Shown in pieces: positions 8,571 to 16,947 of a DNA stretch of 41,392 bases. The DNA is from an uncultured Prevotella sp. (GTDB taxonomy: Bacteria; Bacteroidota; Bacteroidia; Bacteroidales; Bacteroidaceae), in the NCBI GenBank assembly GCA_927910885.1, contig CAKMOD010000030.1, positions 1 through 41,392 of the forward strand. Reading direction: 5' to 3'. Below the pieces are notes generated by a model that was given only the letters and a program-made list of their open reading frames with translations, did no database searches and was not told the origin of the DNA. Numbering within the stretch: position 1 is the first letter of the stretch; every line of letters begins with the position of its first letter. The translations under genes and the position numbers were made by a program.

Positions 8571-9482
8571 ATGCCAAAGACGCAAGACGCAAGCAGTAAG
8601 AAGACAAAGACTAAAAATACAGACAACAAAAGTCTACGAAAAACGAAGAAACCTCACCACTCACTCCCCTCTTCACTTGGAGAGGGAGGGATGGTGAGGT
8701 CTTCTTGTAAAAGTACAGTAGCGAAGTCATTGCAGAACAGACTCCTAACTCTTGCCAACAAATACGAGACTCTTTCCTTTCTCAATGGCGACCCATCGTG
8801 GTTTATGCACCAAGTAATTGGCAAAAGAAATCAAGAAACCATTGCGTTCATTGCTTCTTGTCTGAGTTATGGTTCACGACAAGTTTTCTTACCACGCATA
8901 CAATATCTGCTCGACTGCTCACGTAGCGAACCCTACGAATGGATTAGAACAGGAAGGTACACATTAGATATTCCTAATGATGACCAATGCTTCTATCGCC
9001 TATATACCAATACTATGATGCACGACCTCTTCCATGCACTACAAACGATGTATGAAGAGTATGGAGACATGGAAAACTACATTCGCTGCTATGCCAAGCT
9101 CAATAAAGAGAAGGCACAGACGGATGCAATTATCGCTATTGAAGCTATTTGCGACTATTTCTTAAAGCATGAAGCAATCGGAATTGTACCTAAAAGTACA
9201 ACATCAAGCTGTAAACGTGTGTGTATGTTCCTACGCTGGATGGTTCGAACCGACTCTCCAGTAGACCTTGGAATATGGTCAGACCTTATCGATCAACGTT
9301 CGCTCATCATCCCTCTTGATACCCACGTCATACAACAATCCCTTCAATTAGGGCTTATTACAAGCAAAACAGCTTCTATGTCGGTTGCTCGAAAACTTAC
9401 AGATAAACTTTTAGAGATATTTCCTAATGACCCTCTAAAAGCTGATTTTGCTCTCTTTGGGTATGGTGTAAATCAGAAATAA
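8571..9482 (+). CDS. TIGR02757 family protein
   Basis: This is a conserved Bacteroidota/proteobacterial protein of the TIGR02757 (DUF2400) family, function unknown. Core signatures are FIASCLSYGSR, KRVCMFLRWMVR, VDLGIW and LIIPLDTHV, spread from about residue 85 to 255. At 303 residues it is about 50 longer than the family. The extra N-terminus (about 1-45) is Lys/Ser/Thr-rich. Its DNA contains a palindromic repeat (8651-8700, arms acctcacc/ggtgaggt) in which a second ATG (8691) is embedded. The true start may therefore be at 8691 or later, and the extension is probably untranslated repeat sequence. The conserved WMVR and DTHV blocks recall HhH/DNA-glycosylase-like folds, but I would not assign an activity. 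Confidence 0.8.
   Translation: MPKTQDASSKKTKTKNTDNKSLRKTKKPHHSLPSSLGEGGMVRSSCKSTVAKSLQNRLLTLANKYETLSFLNGDPSWFMHQVIGKRNQETIAFIASCLSYGSRQVFLPRIQYLLDCSRSEPYEWIRTGRYTLDIPNDDQCFYRLYTNTMMHDLFHALQTMYEEYGDMENYIRCYAKLNKEKAQTDAIIAIEAICDYFLKHEAIGIVPKSTTSSCKRVCMFLRWMVRTDSPVDLGIWSDLIDQRSLIIPLDTHVIQQSLQLGLITSKTASMSVARKLTDKLLEIFPNDPLKADFALFGYGVNQK
8651..8700. repeat. Palindromic element in the 5' part of the TIGR02757 gene
   Basis: The outer arms acctcacc (8651-8658) and ggtgaggt (8693-8700) enclose a C-rich half (ctcactcccctc) and a G-rich half (gagagggaggg) that also pair. It resembles intergenic hairpin repeats. It makes translation from 8571 doubtful. Confidence 0.6.
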
Positions 9483-9581
9483 AATTATTTTCGCGCTTTA
9501 ATAACAGGCATAAAGGGTAGAGCCAAAACATATATCTTTCATCTTTTTGTAATAAAAATTCAAAGACACGAAAATTAAAGA

Positions 9582-9683
9582 GGCTTAATTGGACGCTAAC
9601 TAAGGCTTAATTGGCTTGCAAAAGATGCCCTTTTGAGGTCCAACTAACGCCCTTTTGAAGCCCAACTAAGCACCTTTTAAAAG
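9582..9683. repeat. Dispersed CCCTTTTGA repeat, copy 1
   Basis: An approximately 100-bp element with short terminal inverted repeats (gcttaattgg / ccaactaagc). Inside is a 23-bp unit around CCCTTTTGAAGYCCAAYTAA repeated two to three times. A close copy lies at 19184-19286. It is non-coding, in the spacer after the TIGR02757 gene. Confidence 0.75.
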
Positions 9684-9875
9684 ACGACTTTATATCAAAT
9701 TGATTATAAGATAGTTACAAAGGTAAACAAAGAAGGCTATTCTTAATAAAAAACAGACACATCCTATACTCTTTTTGTAAATTTATTTCACCACAAACAA
9801 ACGCAAATAATGGACATGAAAAACAAAATAAACAGTCTACGAACGAACAAAACAGAAGAATAAAAACCAGTACAA
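9684..9875. other. AT-rich spacer, nothing recognised
   Basis: I see no open frame, hairpin or repeat of note between the dispersed repeat and the terminator of the small peptide gene. Confidence 0.5.
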
Positions 9876-9911
9876 ACAAAAATCCCAACCTCGTTATAAA
9901 CGAAGCCGGGA
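9876..9911 (-). terminator. Terminator of the 27-residue peptide gene
   Basis: On the minus strand, 12-base arms (9900-9911 and 9883-9894) pair with G-U wobbles around a short loop and are followed by tttttgttt. It lies about 40 bases after the stop codon at 9951. Confidence 0.65.
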
Positions 9912-9950
9912 ACTTGTTACTACTCTCAAATTTCTAAATTACTTTTGAAA

Positions 9951-10034
9951 TTAGGCAGCTATATGCTTATTTAAGTTGACTGCCTTTGCTACTAATGCTG
10001 CTACTACAACAGCTGATAATACTACTGAAATCAT
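9951..10034 (-). CDS. 27-residue hydrophobic small protein
   Basis: This short frame is supported by its surroundings: a TAACTTTG promoter box at 10104-10111, a leader of about 62 bases, the frame itself, and a hairpin terminator 40 bases after the stop. The product begins MISVVLSAVVVAALVAKAVN and ends LNKHIAA. One continuous hydrophobic stretch of about 15 residues (VVLSAVVVAALVAKAV) is followed by a basic/polar tail, suggesting a single membrane helix or an amphipathic peptide. I do not recognise a family. It could be a small membrane regulator or a toxin-like peptide; the complete promoter-leader-frame-terminator unit argues against chance. It is transcribed divergently from the helicase gene. 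Confidence 0.55.
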   Translation of the reverse strand: MISVVLSAVVVAALVAKAVNLNKHIAA

Positions 10035-10103
10035 AATCGTTTTAAATTAAATGGGGAACCACTGTCCCTTGTTTATAAATATGTTATCCTTTAAATACGA
10101 GTG

Positions 10104-10111
10104 CAAAGTTA
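10104..10111 (-). promoter_or_regulatory. -7 box of the small peptide gene
   Basis: TAACTTTG on the minus strand fits TAnnTTTG. The predicted leader (about 10097 to 10035) contains a small hairpin, GGGA...TCCC, at about 10051-10065. Confidence 0.55.
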
Positions 10112-10238
10112 GTCATAAATAAAACATCGAACAAAATATATCACCGATAATGTTAGTAATACACCTTTTTATTACTCTGCATCAAGTCGGTTGATATAAA
10201 TCAACAAGACTTCACTTGCTTTTCTCAAATATTTAAAC

Positions 10239-10246
10239 TAACTTTG
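10239..10246 (+). promoter_or_regulatory. -7 box of the helicase gene
   Basis: TAACTTTG lies 36 bases before ATG 10275 and 24 before ATG 10263. Transcription would begin near 10253, which favours the second ATG as the start. Confidence 0.55.
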
Positions 10247-10274
10247 CCAGCCGCAAGCAAAAATGCACAAAAGA

Positions 10275-12430
10275 ATGGAGAAAAACCAAGAATTACGCAA
10301 TGCGTGGGACTTTGTTGAACACACAGGAATAAGTATTTTTCTCACAGGAAAGGCTGGAACAGGTAAAACCACCTTCCTTCGCACACTTAAGGAGCGCAGC
10401 AATAAAAGAAATATTATTGTTGCTCCTACTGGCGTGGCTGCTATTAATGCTGGCGGTATGACAATCCATTCTTTCTTCCAGTTGCCCCTCTCGCCTTTCG
10501 TACCAAACACTAATATCAAGAATCGATTTGATTACAGCAAAGAGAAACGCAAGATTATGCGTACTCTCGACTTGCTCATCATTGACGAAATTAGTATGGT
10601 ACGAGCTGACGTTCTCGATGCAATCGACTCCGTTCTCCGTCGTTTTCGTGAACCAGACAAACCCTTTGGAGGTGTACAACTGCTGATGATTGGCGACTTG
10701 CAACAACTGACTCCCGTTGTAACTCCCGAAGAAGAGGAACTTTTGAGACAGCATTATGACACTCCGTACTTCTTCGGCTCAAAAGCTTTACGCAGCATTA
10801 GCTACGTAACTATTGAGCTAACGCACGTCTATCGACAGCAAGACGAAACCTTTATCACCTTACTTAATAATATAAGAGAGGGGAAAGTGTCTGCTGATGA
10901 CCTACAACGACTCAATGAACGATATGACCCAACCTTCCAGCCAAAGGAGGGAAGCGATTACATCCGATTAACTACACACAATAGGATGGCGGAAAGTTAT
11001 AACGAAGACCAACTTCGTAGACTTCCCACAAAAGCCTATACTTTTAGCGCAGAAACGGATGGAAACTTCCCTGAATACAACTATCCGACAGACTTTAATC
11101 TTACTCTAAAGACGGGTGCACAGGTAATGTTCATTCGTAATGATAACAATGGACGATACTATAATGGACGTATCGGACACATTACTCATGTTGATAACGA
11201 GAAGATATACGTTCTTTGCCCTGGAGAAGATGAAGAATTTGAGGTTGAAGTTGAGACATGGGAGAACACTAAATACACCCTCAACGAGAAGACAAAACAA
11301 ATTGAAGCAGAGGTGCAGGGTACTTTCAAACAGTATCCTCTACGTCTGGCATGGGCTATTACCATACATAAAAGCCAAGGACTTACCTTTGAACATGCGA
11401 TTATAGACGCCCAAGCATCCTTTGCATCGGGGCAGGTGTATGTAGCGTTAAGCCGTTGTAAGACCTTAGAAGGATTGGTATTGGCATCACCTATTGGTAA
11501 TACTGCGATTATAATGATAATCGTGTAAGTGAATATATCTCTCATCAAACAGAAGAAGCAGAAAAGAGTATCTCCGCCTTACCTGCCTTAAAAGAAGAAT
11601 ACCATCGCCAACTTCTCATTGAATTATTCAATTTCAACGAGATTAAAGCCTATGAAACCGCTCTCTTTAGGGTTTTAACAGAATTCTTCTTCAAGTTTAC
11701 AAAGATAAATGCACTGCATAAGATGGCTCTTACTGACTTAGAGTCACGTATCATCCAAGTATCGATGAAATGGGAGAATCTTATCAGAAAGATGACAACA
11801 GAGCAGCTTCACGAAGAGAACTTCAAAGAGAGAATAAAGAAAGGAGCACTTTACTTCCATAGTGAGTTGACCGAAATCTTCAGTAGAATGATAGAGTTGA
11901 CCAAGGAAGTACAGACAAACAATAAAATTGGTGCTAAACGTTTTGACAACGCTTACACTGAACTTAAACAGACATATCATGCAAAACATGACCTGTTAGA
12001 GAGCATAATGGAAGATGGTTTCTCTATTACTACCTACCTCACAGCAAAGCAAGAGGCCATTCTCAATAGTATCTCCGATGGAACCGAGAGAAAAAGAAGA
12101 AAGAGGAAGGATGATAAAGACAAGCCAAAAGAGAAGAAGATAAGTACTTCTGAACAGACTTATAACCTCTTCAAAACAGGAAAAAACATTGAAGAAATTG
12201 CCAAAGAGCGAGGATTGACACAAGGAACAATACAAGGACATCTCGTTCCTTACATCCTAAATGGAGAGATAAAGATAGAGGATGTGATTGAAGAAAAGAA
12301 AATCAACATCATCAAACGAATAATCAAAGCAGTCGGAATGGATAGTGGAATGAATACTATTAAAGAACAGTGCCCTTCTGATATAACCTATAATGACATA
12401 CGATTGATTATGAAAACAATGGTTACTTAA
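10275..12430 (+). CDS. Pif1-like helicase with C-terminal HTH_40 domain; frameshifted
   Basis: This is an SF1B DNA helicase-type ATPase. Walker A is GKAGTGKTT (Lys31 from ATG 10275), Walker B is LLIIDEISMV (Asp104-Glu105), and late motifs include AWAITIHKSQG and YVALSRC, as in Pif1/RecD proteins. The frame beginning at 10263 or 10275 ends at 11528. However, the sequence continues in another frame without loss of similarity: after SPIGNTAI the continuation is YNDNRVSEYIS, restored by one extra T at about 11508-11511. Rejoined, the protein is about 718 residues. It ends in a basic KRRKRKDDKDK linker and a helix-turn-helix (TYNLFKTGKNIEEIAKERGL) like HTH_40 of RecQ-type helicases. The break is in a TT run and is probably a sequence error. 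ATG 10275 is preferred because of promoter position. Confidence 0.88.
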
Positions 12431-12626
12431 AGGCAAGACATAACCTTACACAATCTGATAAAAGAGGTATTATGATGCGTTTTAAGATAATTAAACTATC
12501 AAAAAACCTCAAAAAAGAAGGCATCATAAAATAAAAACAATCTTTACTACGTTGTCATACAACATAAAAATCACAGCATAAACCTTACTAATTAGAAAAG
12601 AACAAGGTTTTCTGAGATTATTTTAT

Positions 12627-12634
12627 TATCTTTG
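12627..12634 (+). promoter_or_regulatory. -7 box of the AraC-type gene
   Basis: TATCTTTG lies 26 bases before the ATG at 12660. A dyad with arms ttatgatgc / gcatcataa at about 12471-12531 could be the helicase terminator, but lacks a clear T-run. Confidence 0.55.
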
Positions 12635-12659
12635 TATTAGACAACAACACAAATATATC

Positions 12660-13748
12660 ATGATACTAAGTTATGCAACCTCATTGGCGGCTATAATTGC
12701 TACGGCTATATGCTTTACCATCATTGCATCGATGTATTGGAAGTCACCAAGTGGTCCGCTTACATTTAAGCGTAGAATAATTATATTAGACTACAGTTTA
12801 CTACTTTTATATCTTTGCTGTCATTTTATACGGAGTGAGAACGATGAAACCGAAATATTATGTGTTCCATCGATAATGGCTTTGTACCTTCTTTGGGAGT
12901 CTTTCCTCATTACTTGCACTACGTTCAATAATGGAAAGCTTTACCAAAACAGGTATGCGCTATTGTTCTATAACCTTGTACCCATATCATTACTTATCCC
13001 ACAGGTAATATTTACATTAAAAGGAGATATTCATCATTTCCAAAATTATGATCAGTTAGCAGCTGAACTCCAGCAATCAATGCCAATACAAGCATTGATG
13101 CGTATTGCTTTTTCTTCAGGAATTCTGTTCTGTAAGGCCTTGATGATTATAGAAATCGCAAAGCAACAGCGTAAATATAAGCAGCAAATTATCGAAGAAA
13201 AGGGTGATATTAGAGGTGTAGAACGACGAAACACAATGTATTTAAGCGTGGGATTACTCCTGACAATGATAACCATTGGACAGCTCGTTCCATCTGTAAC
13301 CTACCATGCTCTATTAAAGATAGGTATTATTATTACTGTTATTACAATCACGCGTTATTACGTAAATCTACACAAACACATTATGATTTTAGAGTCAAAC
13401 AACTACAACAAAGGCAACTCTATTAAAGAAAAGATAGACAAGTGGCTTCATCAAGACCCATTCCCATTGGCAGACACAGAGCTTACAATGGAAAAGACCG
13501 CAGCGTCTATTGGTATACAAACGGTAGCCCTTTCCTATTATATCTATGAGTTTGCGGGCAAAACATTCCTCTCTTGGCAAAGCGAGTGTCGTATGATTCG
13601 TTGCCGAGAGTTACTTAAAGACGATAACAAAAATATCTCGGAGATAGCATACGAGTGCGGTTATAGCGACCTTGCAGCTATGAGTAAAGCCTTCAAAAAG
13701 CGGTTTGGAGTGGCTCCAACCGTTTACAGAAAGACCCTTGACAAATGA
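12660..13748 (+). CDS. Membrane-anchored AraC-family regulator
   Basis: This is a 362-residue protein with a hydrophobic N-terminal half. About six or seven membrane segments lie between residues 5 and 235, separated by basic loops such as RKYKQQ. A cytoplasmic AraC-type DNA-binding domain occupies about 275-358. The second helix-turn-helix is clear: ISEIAYECGYSDLAAMSKAF then KKRFGVAPTVYRK, the conserved end of AraC/XylS domains. This membrane-sensor plus AraC architecture is frequent in Bacteroidota and lets a membrane signal act directly on DNA. Ligand and targets are not evident; no neighbour is an obvious target. It has its own promoter and is followed by a long spacer. Confidence 0.9.
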   Translation: MILSYATSLAAIIATAICFTIIASMYWKSPSGPLTFKRRIIILDYSLLLLYLCCHFIRSENDETEILCVPSIMALYLLWESFLITCTTFNNGKLYQNRYALLFYNLVPISLLIPQVIFTLKGDIHHFQNYDQLAAELQQSMPIQALMRIAFSSGILFCKALMIIEIAKQQRKYKQQIIEEKGDIRGVERRNTMYLSVGLLLTMITIGQLVPSVTYHALLKIGIIITVITITRYYVNLHKHIMILESNNYNKGNSIKEKIDKWLHQDPFPLADTELTMEKTAASIGIQTVALSYYIYEFAGKTFLSWQSECRMIRCRELLKDDNKNISEIAYECGYSDLAAMSKAFKKRFGVAPTVYRKTLDK

Positions 13749-13909
13749 CAAAGACCCTCAAGAGGAGGATTTTTCTAAGGAGGAAGAATAATCGATGAAA
13801 TAGGCAAAAATTAGCATTTAAAACCATTACAAAGTATAGTTATAATAAAAAAAAAGGCTTATAACAAATATAAATTATTTGCATAAGCATATTTTTTATA
13901 GAAAATAAC

Positions 13910-13917
13910 TATCTTTG
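13910..13917 (+). promoter_or_regulatory. -7 box upstream of two intergenic hairpins
   Basis: TATCTTTG fits TAnnTTTG, with no coding frame after it before two terminator-like hairpins. Confidence 0.5.
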
Positions 13918-13923
13918 TAAAGT

Positions 13924-14120
13924 CAAATAAAGATATTTCTTGAGTAGCAATCAAATTACGTTTAAATAGTTATTAGTAAGTTAATAGTCAAATTAAACTA
14001 ATTAGGATGGTCCTCGTGAGAAGATAGCCTAATGATTTTTTTGAGTCAAATAATTTTTTGAGTTATTTAGTTAAGTGGCTGAGTGTATGTCTGCGTGAGC
14101 AGATGTACACTTTTTCTTTT
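13924..14120 (+). ncRNA. Possible small RNA with two GTGA-loop hairpins
   Basis: A promoter box at 13910-13917 is followed by about 80 AT-rich bases and then two terminator-like structures. The first, 14001-14042, pairs attagg with cctaat and is followed by a T-run. The second, 14082-14120, has a 13-bp stem with two G-U pairs, a GTGA loop, and tttttctttt. Both carry cGTGAg at the apex. No coding frame begins in it. I do not recognise the family. A read-through or attenuated transcript of about 120 or 190 bases would fit. Confidence 0.45.
14082..14120 (+). terminator. GTGA-loop terminator
   Basis: The stem agtgtatgtctgc (14082-14094) with gcagatgtacact (14099-14111), loop gtga, is followed by tttttctttt. 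It is a strong rho-independent shape. Confidence 0.7.
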
Positions 14121-14550
14121 CATATAGCTTGTACCGCCGATTCGCATGGTTTCATAAAAACTTCACACATAAATAATTCTTTGTCACCCTACCCTGTAAC
14201 CTACAATACGAACGAAACACCTCTTCCCCACCATCTTTATTCGCTGTATTGTAGCCTATCCGATGTCGTGTTCTTAGTAAACACCATACGTGCGAAGCAT
14301 GAACACCAACCGTGCGGAGCACTAACACCATGCGTGCGAAGCGTTAAACACCATATAATATACAACTAAAATGGGAACATTTTAGCGTTAGCTAAGAGTT
14401 GTACAGCCCAAAACAAAATAACTTTATTTACTTAATAGCCTTCCGTTCTCATAAACAAAAGGATTAATAAGAGCATAACTATCAAACTCTAATGTCCGAT
14501 TTGGAGTAAAATTTAATAGGCAGTAATAATAGAGAATAATATCATTAAAT
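14121..14550. other. Spacer with dispersed GTGCGAAGC repeats (locus B)
   Basis: There is no supported gene. Three tandem variants of (a)acaccatRcgtgcgaagcRt lie at 14278-14356, the same family as at 4331, 26660 and 36213. Open frames across it (14058-14369 plus; 14424-14621 minus) lack a start context or family resemblance. Confidence 0.5.
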
Positions 14551-14551
14551 A

Positions 14552-14583
14552 CTTTGCCAAATAATCCGAAATACTTAATTTTG
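14552..14583 (+). promoter_or_regulatory. Promoter of the glutamine synthetase gene
   Basis: A -33 box TTTG (14552-14555), a 20-base spacer and a -7 box TAATTTTG (14576-14583) make the best full match to the Bacteroidota consensus in the window. The start codon lies 31 bases further on. Confidence 0.7.
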
Positions 14584-14614
14584 CACTCGGAACATTCATT
14601 ATAAGATAAAAGAC

Positions 14615-16804
14615 ATGGCAAATTTAAGATTTGGAGCTATCGAGGAAGCATTTAAGAAGCGCCCCTTAGAAGTCAAAACACCAAAAGAACGTCCAGAACA
14701 TTTCTATGGCAAGTACGTCTTCAACCGTGCAAGAATGTACAAGTATCTCCCTGTAGATGTGTACCAGAAACTGATAGACGTAATTGATAACGGCACACGA
14801 TTAGACCGTTCTATCGCTGACGCAGTAGCACAAGGCATGAAGAAATGGGCAGAGGAGCATGGAGCAACTCACTACACCCACTGGTTCCAACCACTAACGG
14901 AAGGTACAGCAGAGAAACATGACGCCTTCGTCGAGCATGATGGCAAAGGAGGAATGATTGAAGAGTTCTCTGGAAAACTACTTGTTCAGCAGGAACCTGA
15001 CGCCAGTTCTTTCCCTAATGGAGGAATCCGCAATACCTTTGAAGCACGAGGCTATTCAGCCTGGGACCCAACAAGTCCTGTATTCATCATCGAAGACACA
15101 CTTTGTATTCCTACAATATTTATATCTTATACAGGAGAATCACTTGACTACAAAGCACCACTATTAAAATCACTTCATGCTGTGAACGTCACAGCAACTA
15201 AAGTTTGCCAATACTTTTATCAAGATGTAAAGCAAGTTCATACCAATCTTGGTTGGGAACAAGAATACTTCCTTGTAGATGAAGACTTATACTTTGCACG
15301 TCCTGACCTTATGCTTACGGGCCGCACACTGATGGGACATGACTCTGCAAAGAACCAGCAGATGGACGACCATTACTTCGGTACCATCCCCGAGCGGGTA
15401 CAAGCTTTCATGAAGGATCTTGAGATACAAGCACTCGAATTGGGTATTCCTTGCAAGACACGTCACAATGAGGTTGCGCCAGGTCAGTTTGAGTTGGCTC
15501 CTATCTTTGAGGAATGTAACCTTGCGGTAGACCATAATATGCTACTGATGTCACTCATGAAGAAGGTTGCACACAAGCATAGCTTCCGCGTACTTCTACA
15601 TGAGAAACCTTTCGATGGAGTCAACGGTTCTGGTAAACATAACAACTGGAGCCTAAGCACAGACAATGGTATCCTCCTCCATGCAGCAGGTAAAACACTC
15701 AACGATAACCTCCGTTTCGTTGTCTTTATCGTGGAAACCTTGATGGCTGTCTACAAGCACAACGGACTTCTGAAAGCATCGGTAATGAGTGCAACCAATG
15801 ACCATCGCCTTGGGGCTAACGAGGCACCACCTGCCATCATCTCATCTTTCCTTGGAAGACAGATTAGTGACCTGCTTGAACATATAGAGAAGGCTGATAA
15901 GGAAAACATATTCAGCCTCAGTGGAAAGACAGGTATGCAGATGGATATCCCAGAGATTCCAGAGCTACTAATCGATAATACCGACCGTAACCGTACATCT
16001 CCATTTGCCTTTACAGGTAACCGCTTTGAGTTCCGTGCAGTAGGTTCTGAAGCCAACTGTGCATCAGCAATGATTGTACTCAACACCGCTGTTGCAGAAG
16101 CTTTACAGAACTTCAGCGAGCGCGTTGATGCGTTGGTTGCGAAAGGAGAAGACCTGACATCAGCAATCATTGATATCATACGTGAAGATATTAAGACTTG
16201 TAAGCCTATCCACTTCGATGGAAACGGATATTCTGATAGCTGGAAAGAAGAAGCAATGAAGCGTGGACTCGATTGCGAATCGAACTGCCCTAAGTGTTTT
16301 GACCGCTACCTTGACGAGGACGCTATCAAGATGTTTGAGTCGATGAACGTGATGAAACGTAACGAGTTGGAAGCACGTAACGAAGTAAAATGGGAGACTT
16401 ACACCAAGAAGATACAAATAGAAGCACGTGTAATGGGCGATTTAGCAATGAATCATATTATCCCTGTGGCAACACACTACCAGAGTCAGTTAGCGAAGAA
16501 TGTGCAGAATATGGTCAATATCTTCGGAGATGTAGAAGGAAAACAGCTCAGCGAGCGTAACATTAAGATTATACGTGAGATTGCTGAACGCACAAACATC
16601 ATCGAGACTGGCGTTGAAGAACTTGTCAATGCACGTAAGCAAGCTAACAAGATAGAAAGTCAACGTGAAAGAGCAATCGCATATCATGACACGATAGCAC
16701 CTAAGATGGAAGAAATTCGTTATCAGATTGATAAATTAGAGTTAGTTGTCAGCGACGAACTTTGGACACTTCCTAAGTATCGAGAACTACTCTTTATTAG
16801 ATAA
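14615..16804 (+). CDS. glnN: Glutamine synthetase type III (GSIII)
   Basis: Makes glutamine from glutamate and ammonium with ATP; it is the main ammonium-assimilating synthetase type of Bacteroidota. The length, 729 residues, is that of GSIII, far longer than GSI. It starts with MANLRFGAIEEAFKKRP. The catalytic core contains the glutamate/ATP-binding NGSGKHNNW (Gly338 to Trp345), the TRHNEVAPGQFE block just before it (about 285-296), and NDHRLGANEAPPA (about 395-407). A C-terminal helical region (about 640-729) is characteristic of the type. The gene is monocistronic, with a strong promoter and a hairpin shared with the convergent glsB. No operator for nitrogen control is recognisable. Confidence 0.96.
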   Translation: MANLRFGAIEEAFKKRPLEVKTPKERPEHFYGKYVFNRARMYKYLPVDVYQKLIDVIDNGTRLDRSIADAVAQGMKKWAEEHGATHYTHWFQPLTEGTAEKHDAFVEHDGKGGMIEEFSGKLLVQQEPDASSFPNGGIRNTFEARGYSAWDPTSPVFIIEDTLCIPTIFISYTGESLDYKAPLLKSLHAVNVTATKVCQYFYQDVKQVHTNLGWEQEYFLVDEDLYFARPDLMLTGRTLMGHDSAKNQQMDDHYFGTIPERVQAFMKDLEIQALELGIPCKTRHNEVAPGQFELAPIFEECNLAVDHNMLLMSLMKKVAHKHSFRVLLHEKPFDGVNGSGKHNNWSLSTDNGILLHAAGKTLNDNLRFVVFIVETLMAVYKHNGLLKASVMSATNDHRLGANEAPPAIISSFLGRQISDLLEHIEKADKENIFSLSGKTGMQMDIPEIPELLIDNTDRNRTSPFAFTGNRFEFRAVGSEANCASAMIVLNTAVAEALQNFSERVDALVAKGEDLTSAIIDIIREDIKTCKPIHFDGNGYSDSWKEEAMKRGLDCESNCPKCFDRYLDEDAIKMFESMNVMKRNELEARNEVKWETYTKKIQIEARVMGDLAMNHIIPVATHYQSQLAKNVQNMVNIFGDVEGKQLSERNIKIIREIAERTNIIETGVEELVNARKQANKIESQRERAIAYHDTIAPKMEEIRYQIDKLELVVSDELWTLPKYRELLFIR

Positions 16805-16882
16805 AAGATTGCGATTTCATCGACAATAAAGACTTTCTTCGCATCTATATTAGACAGAACAAAGAGGGAAGAAAGCCATATA

Positions 16883-16924
16883 AAAAGGCAGGTAATCCAA
16901 ACATCAACGGATTACCTGCCTTTT
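16883..16924. terminator. Bidirectional terminator between glnN and glsB
   Basis: Perfect 16-bp arms aaaaggcaggtaatcc (16883-16898) and ggattacctgcctttt (16909-16924), with A-run and T-run on opposite sides, serve both convergent genes. Confidence 0.85.
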
Positions 16925-16947
16925 CTTTTATCTCTTTGTATAAAAAC

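Noticed and set aside
14058..14369. 103-codon ORF
   Set aside because: It begins inside the GTGA-loop terminator region and ends in dispersed repeats; codon pattern and composition are not protein-like.
14424..14621. 65-codon minus-strand ORF before glnN
   Set aside because: It overlaps the glnN promoter and start and has no promoter of its own; I could not link it to any family, though a decayed gene remnant cannot be ruled out.
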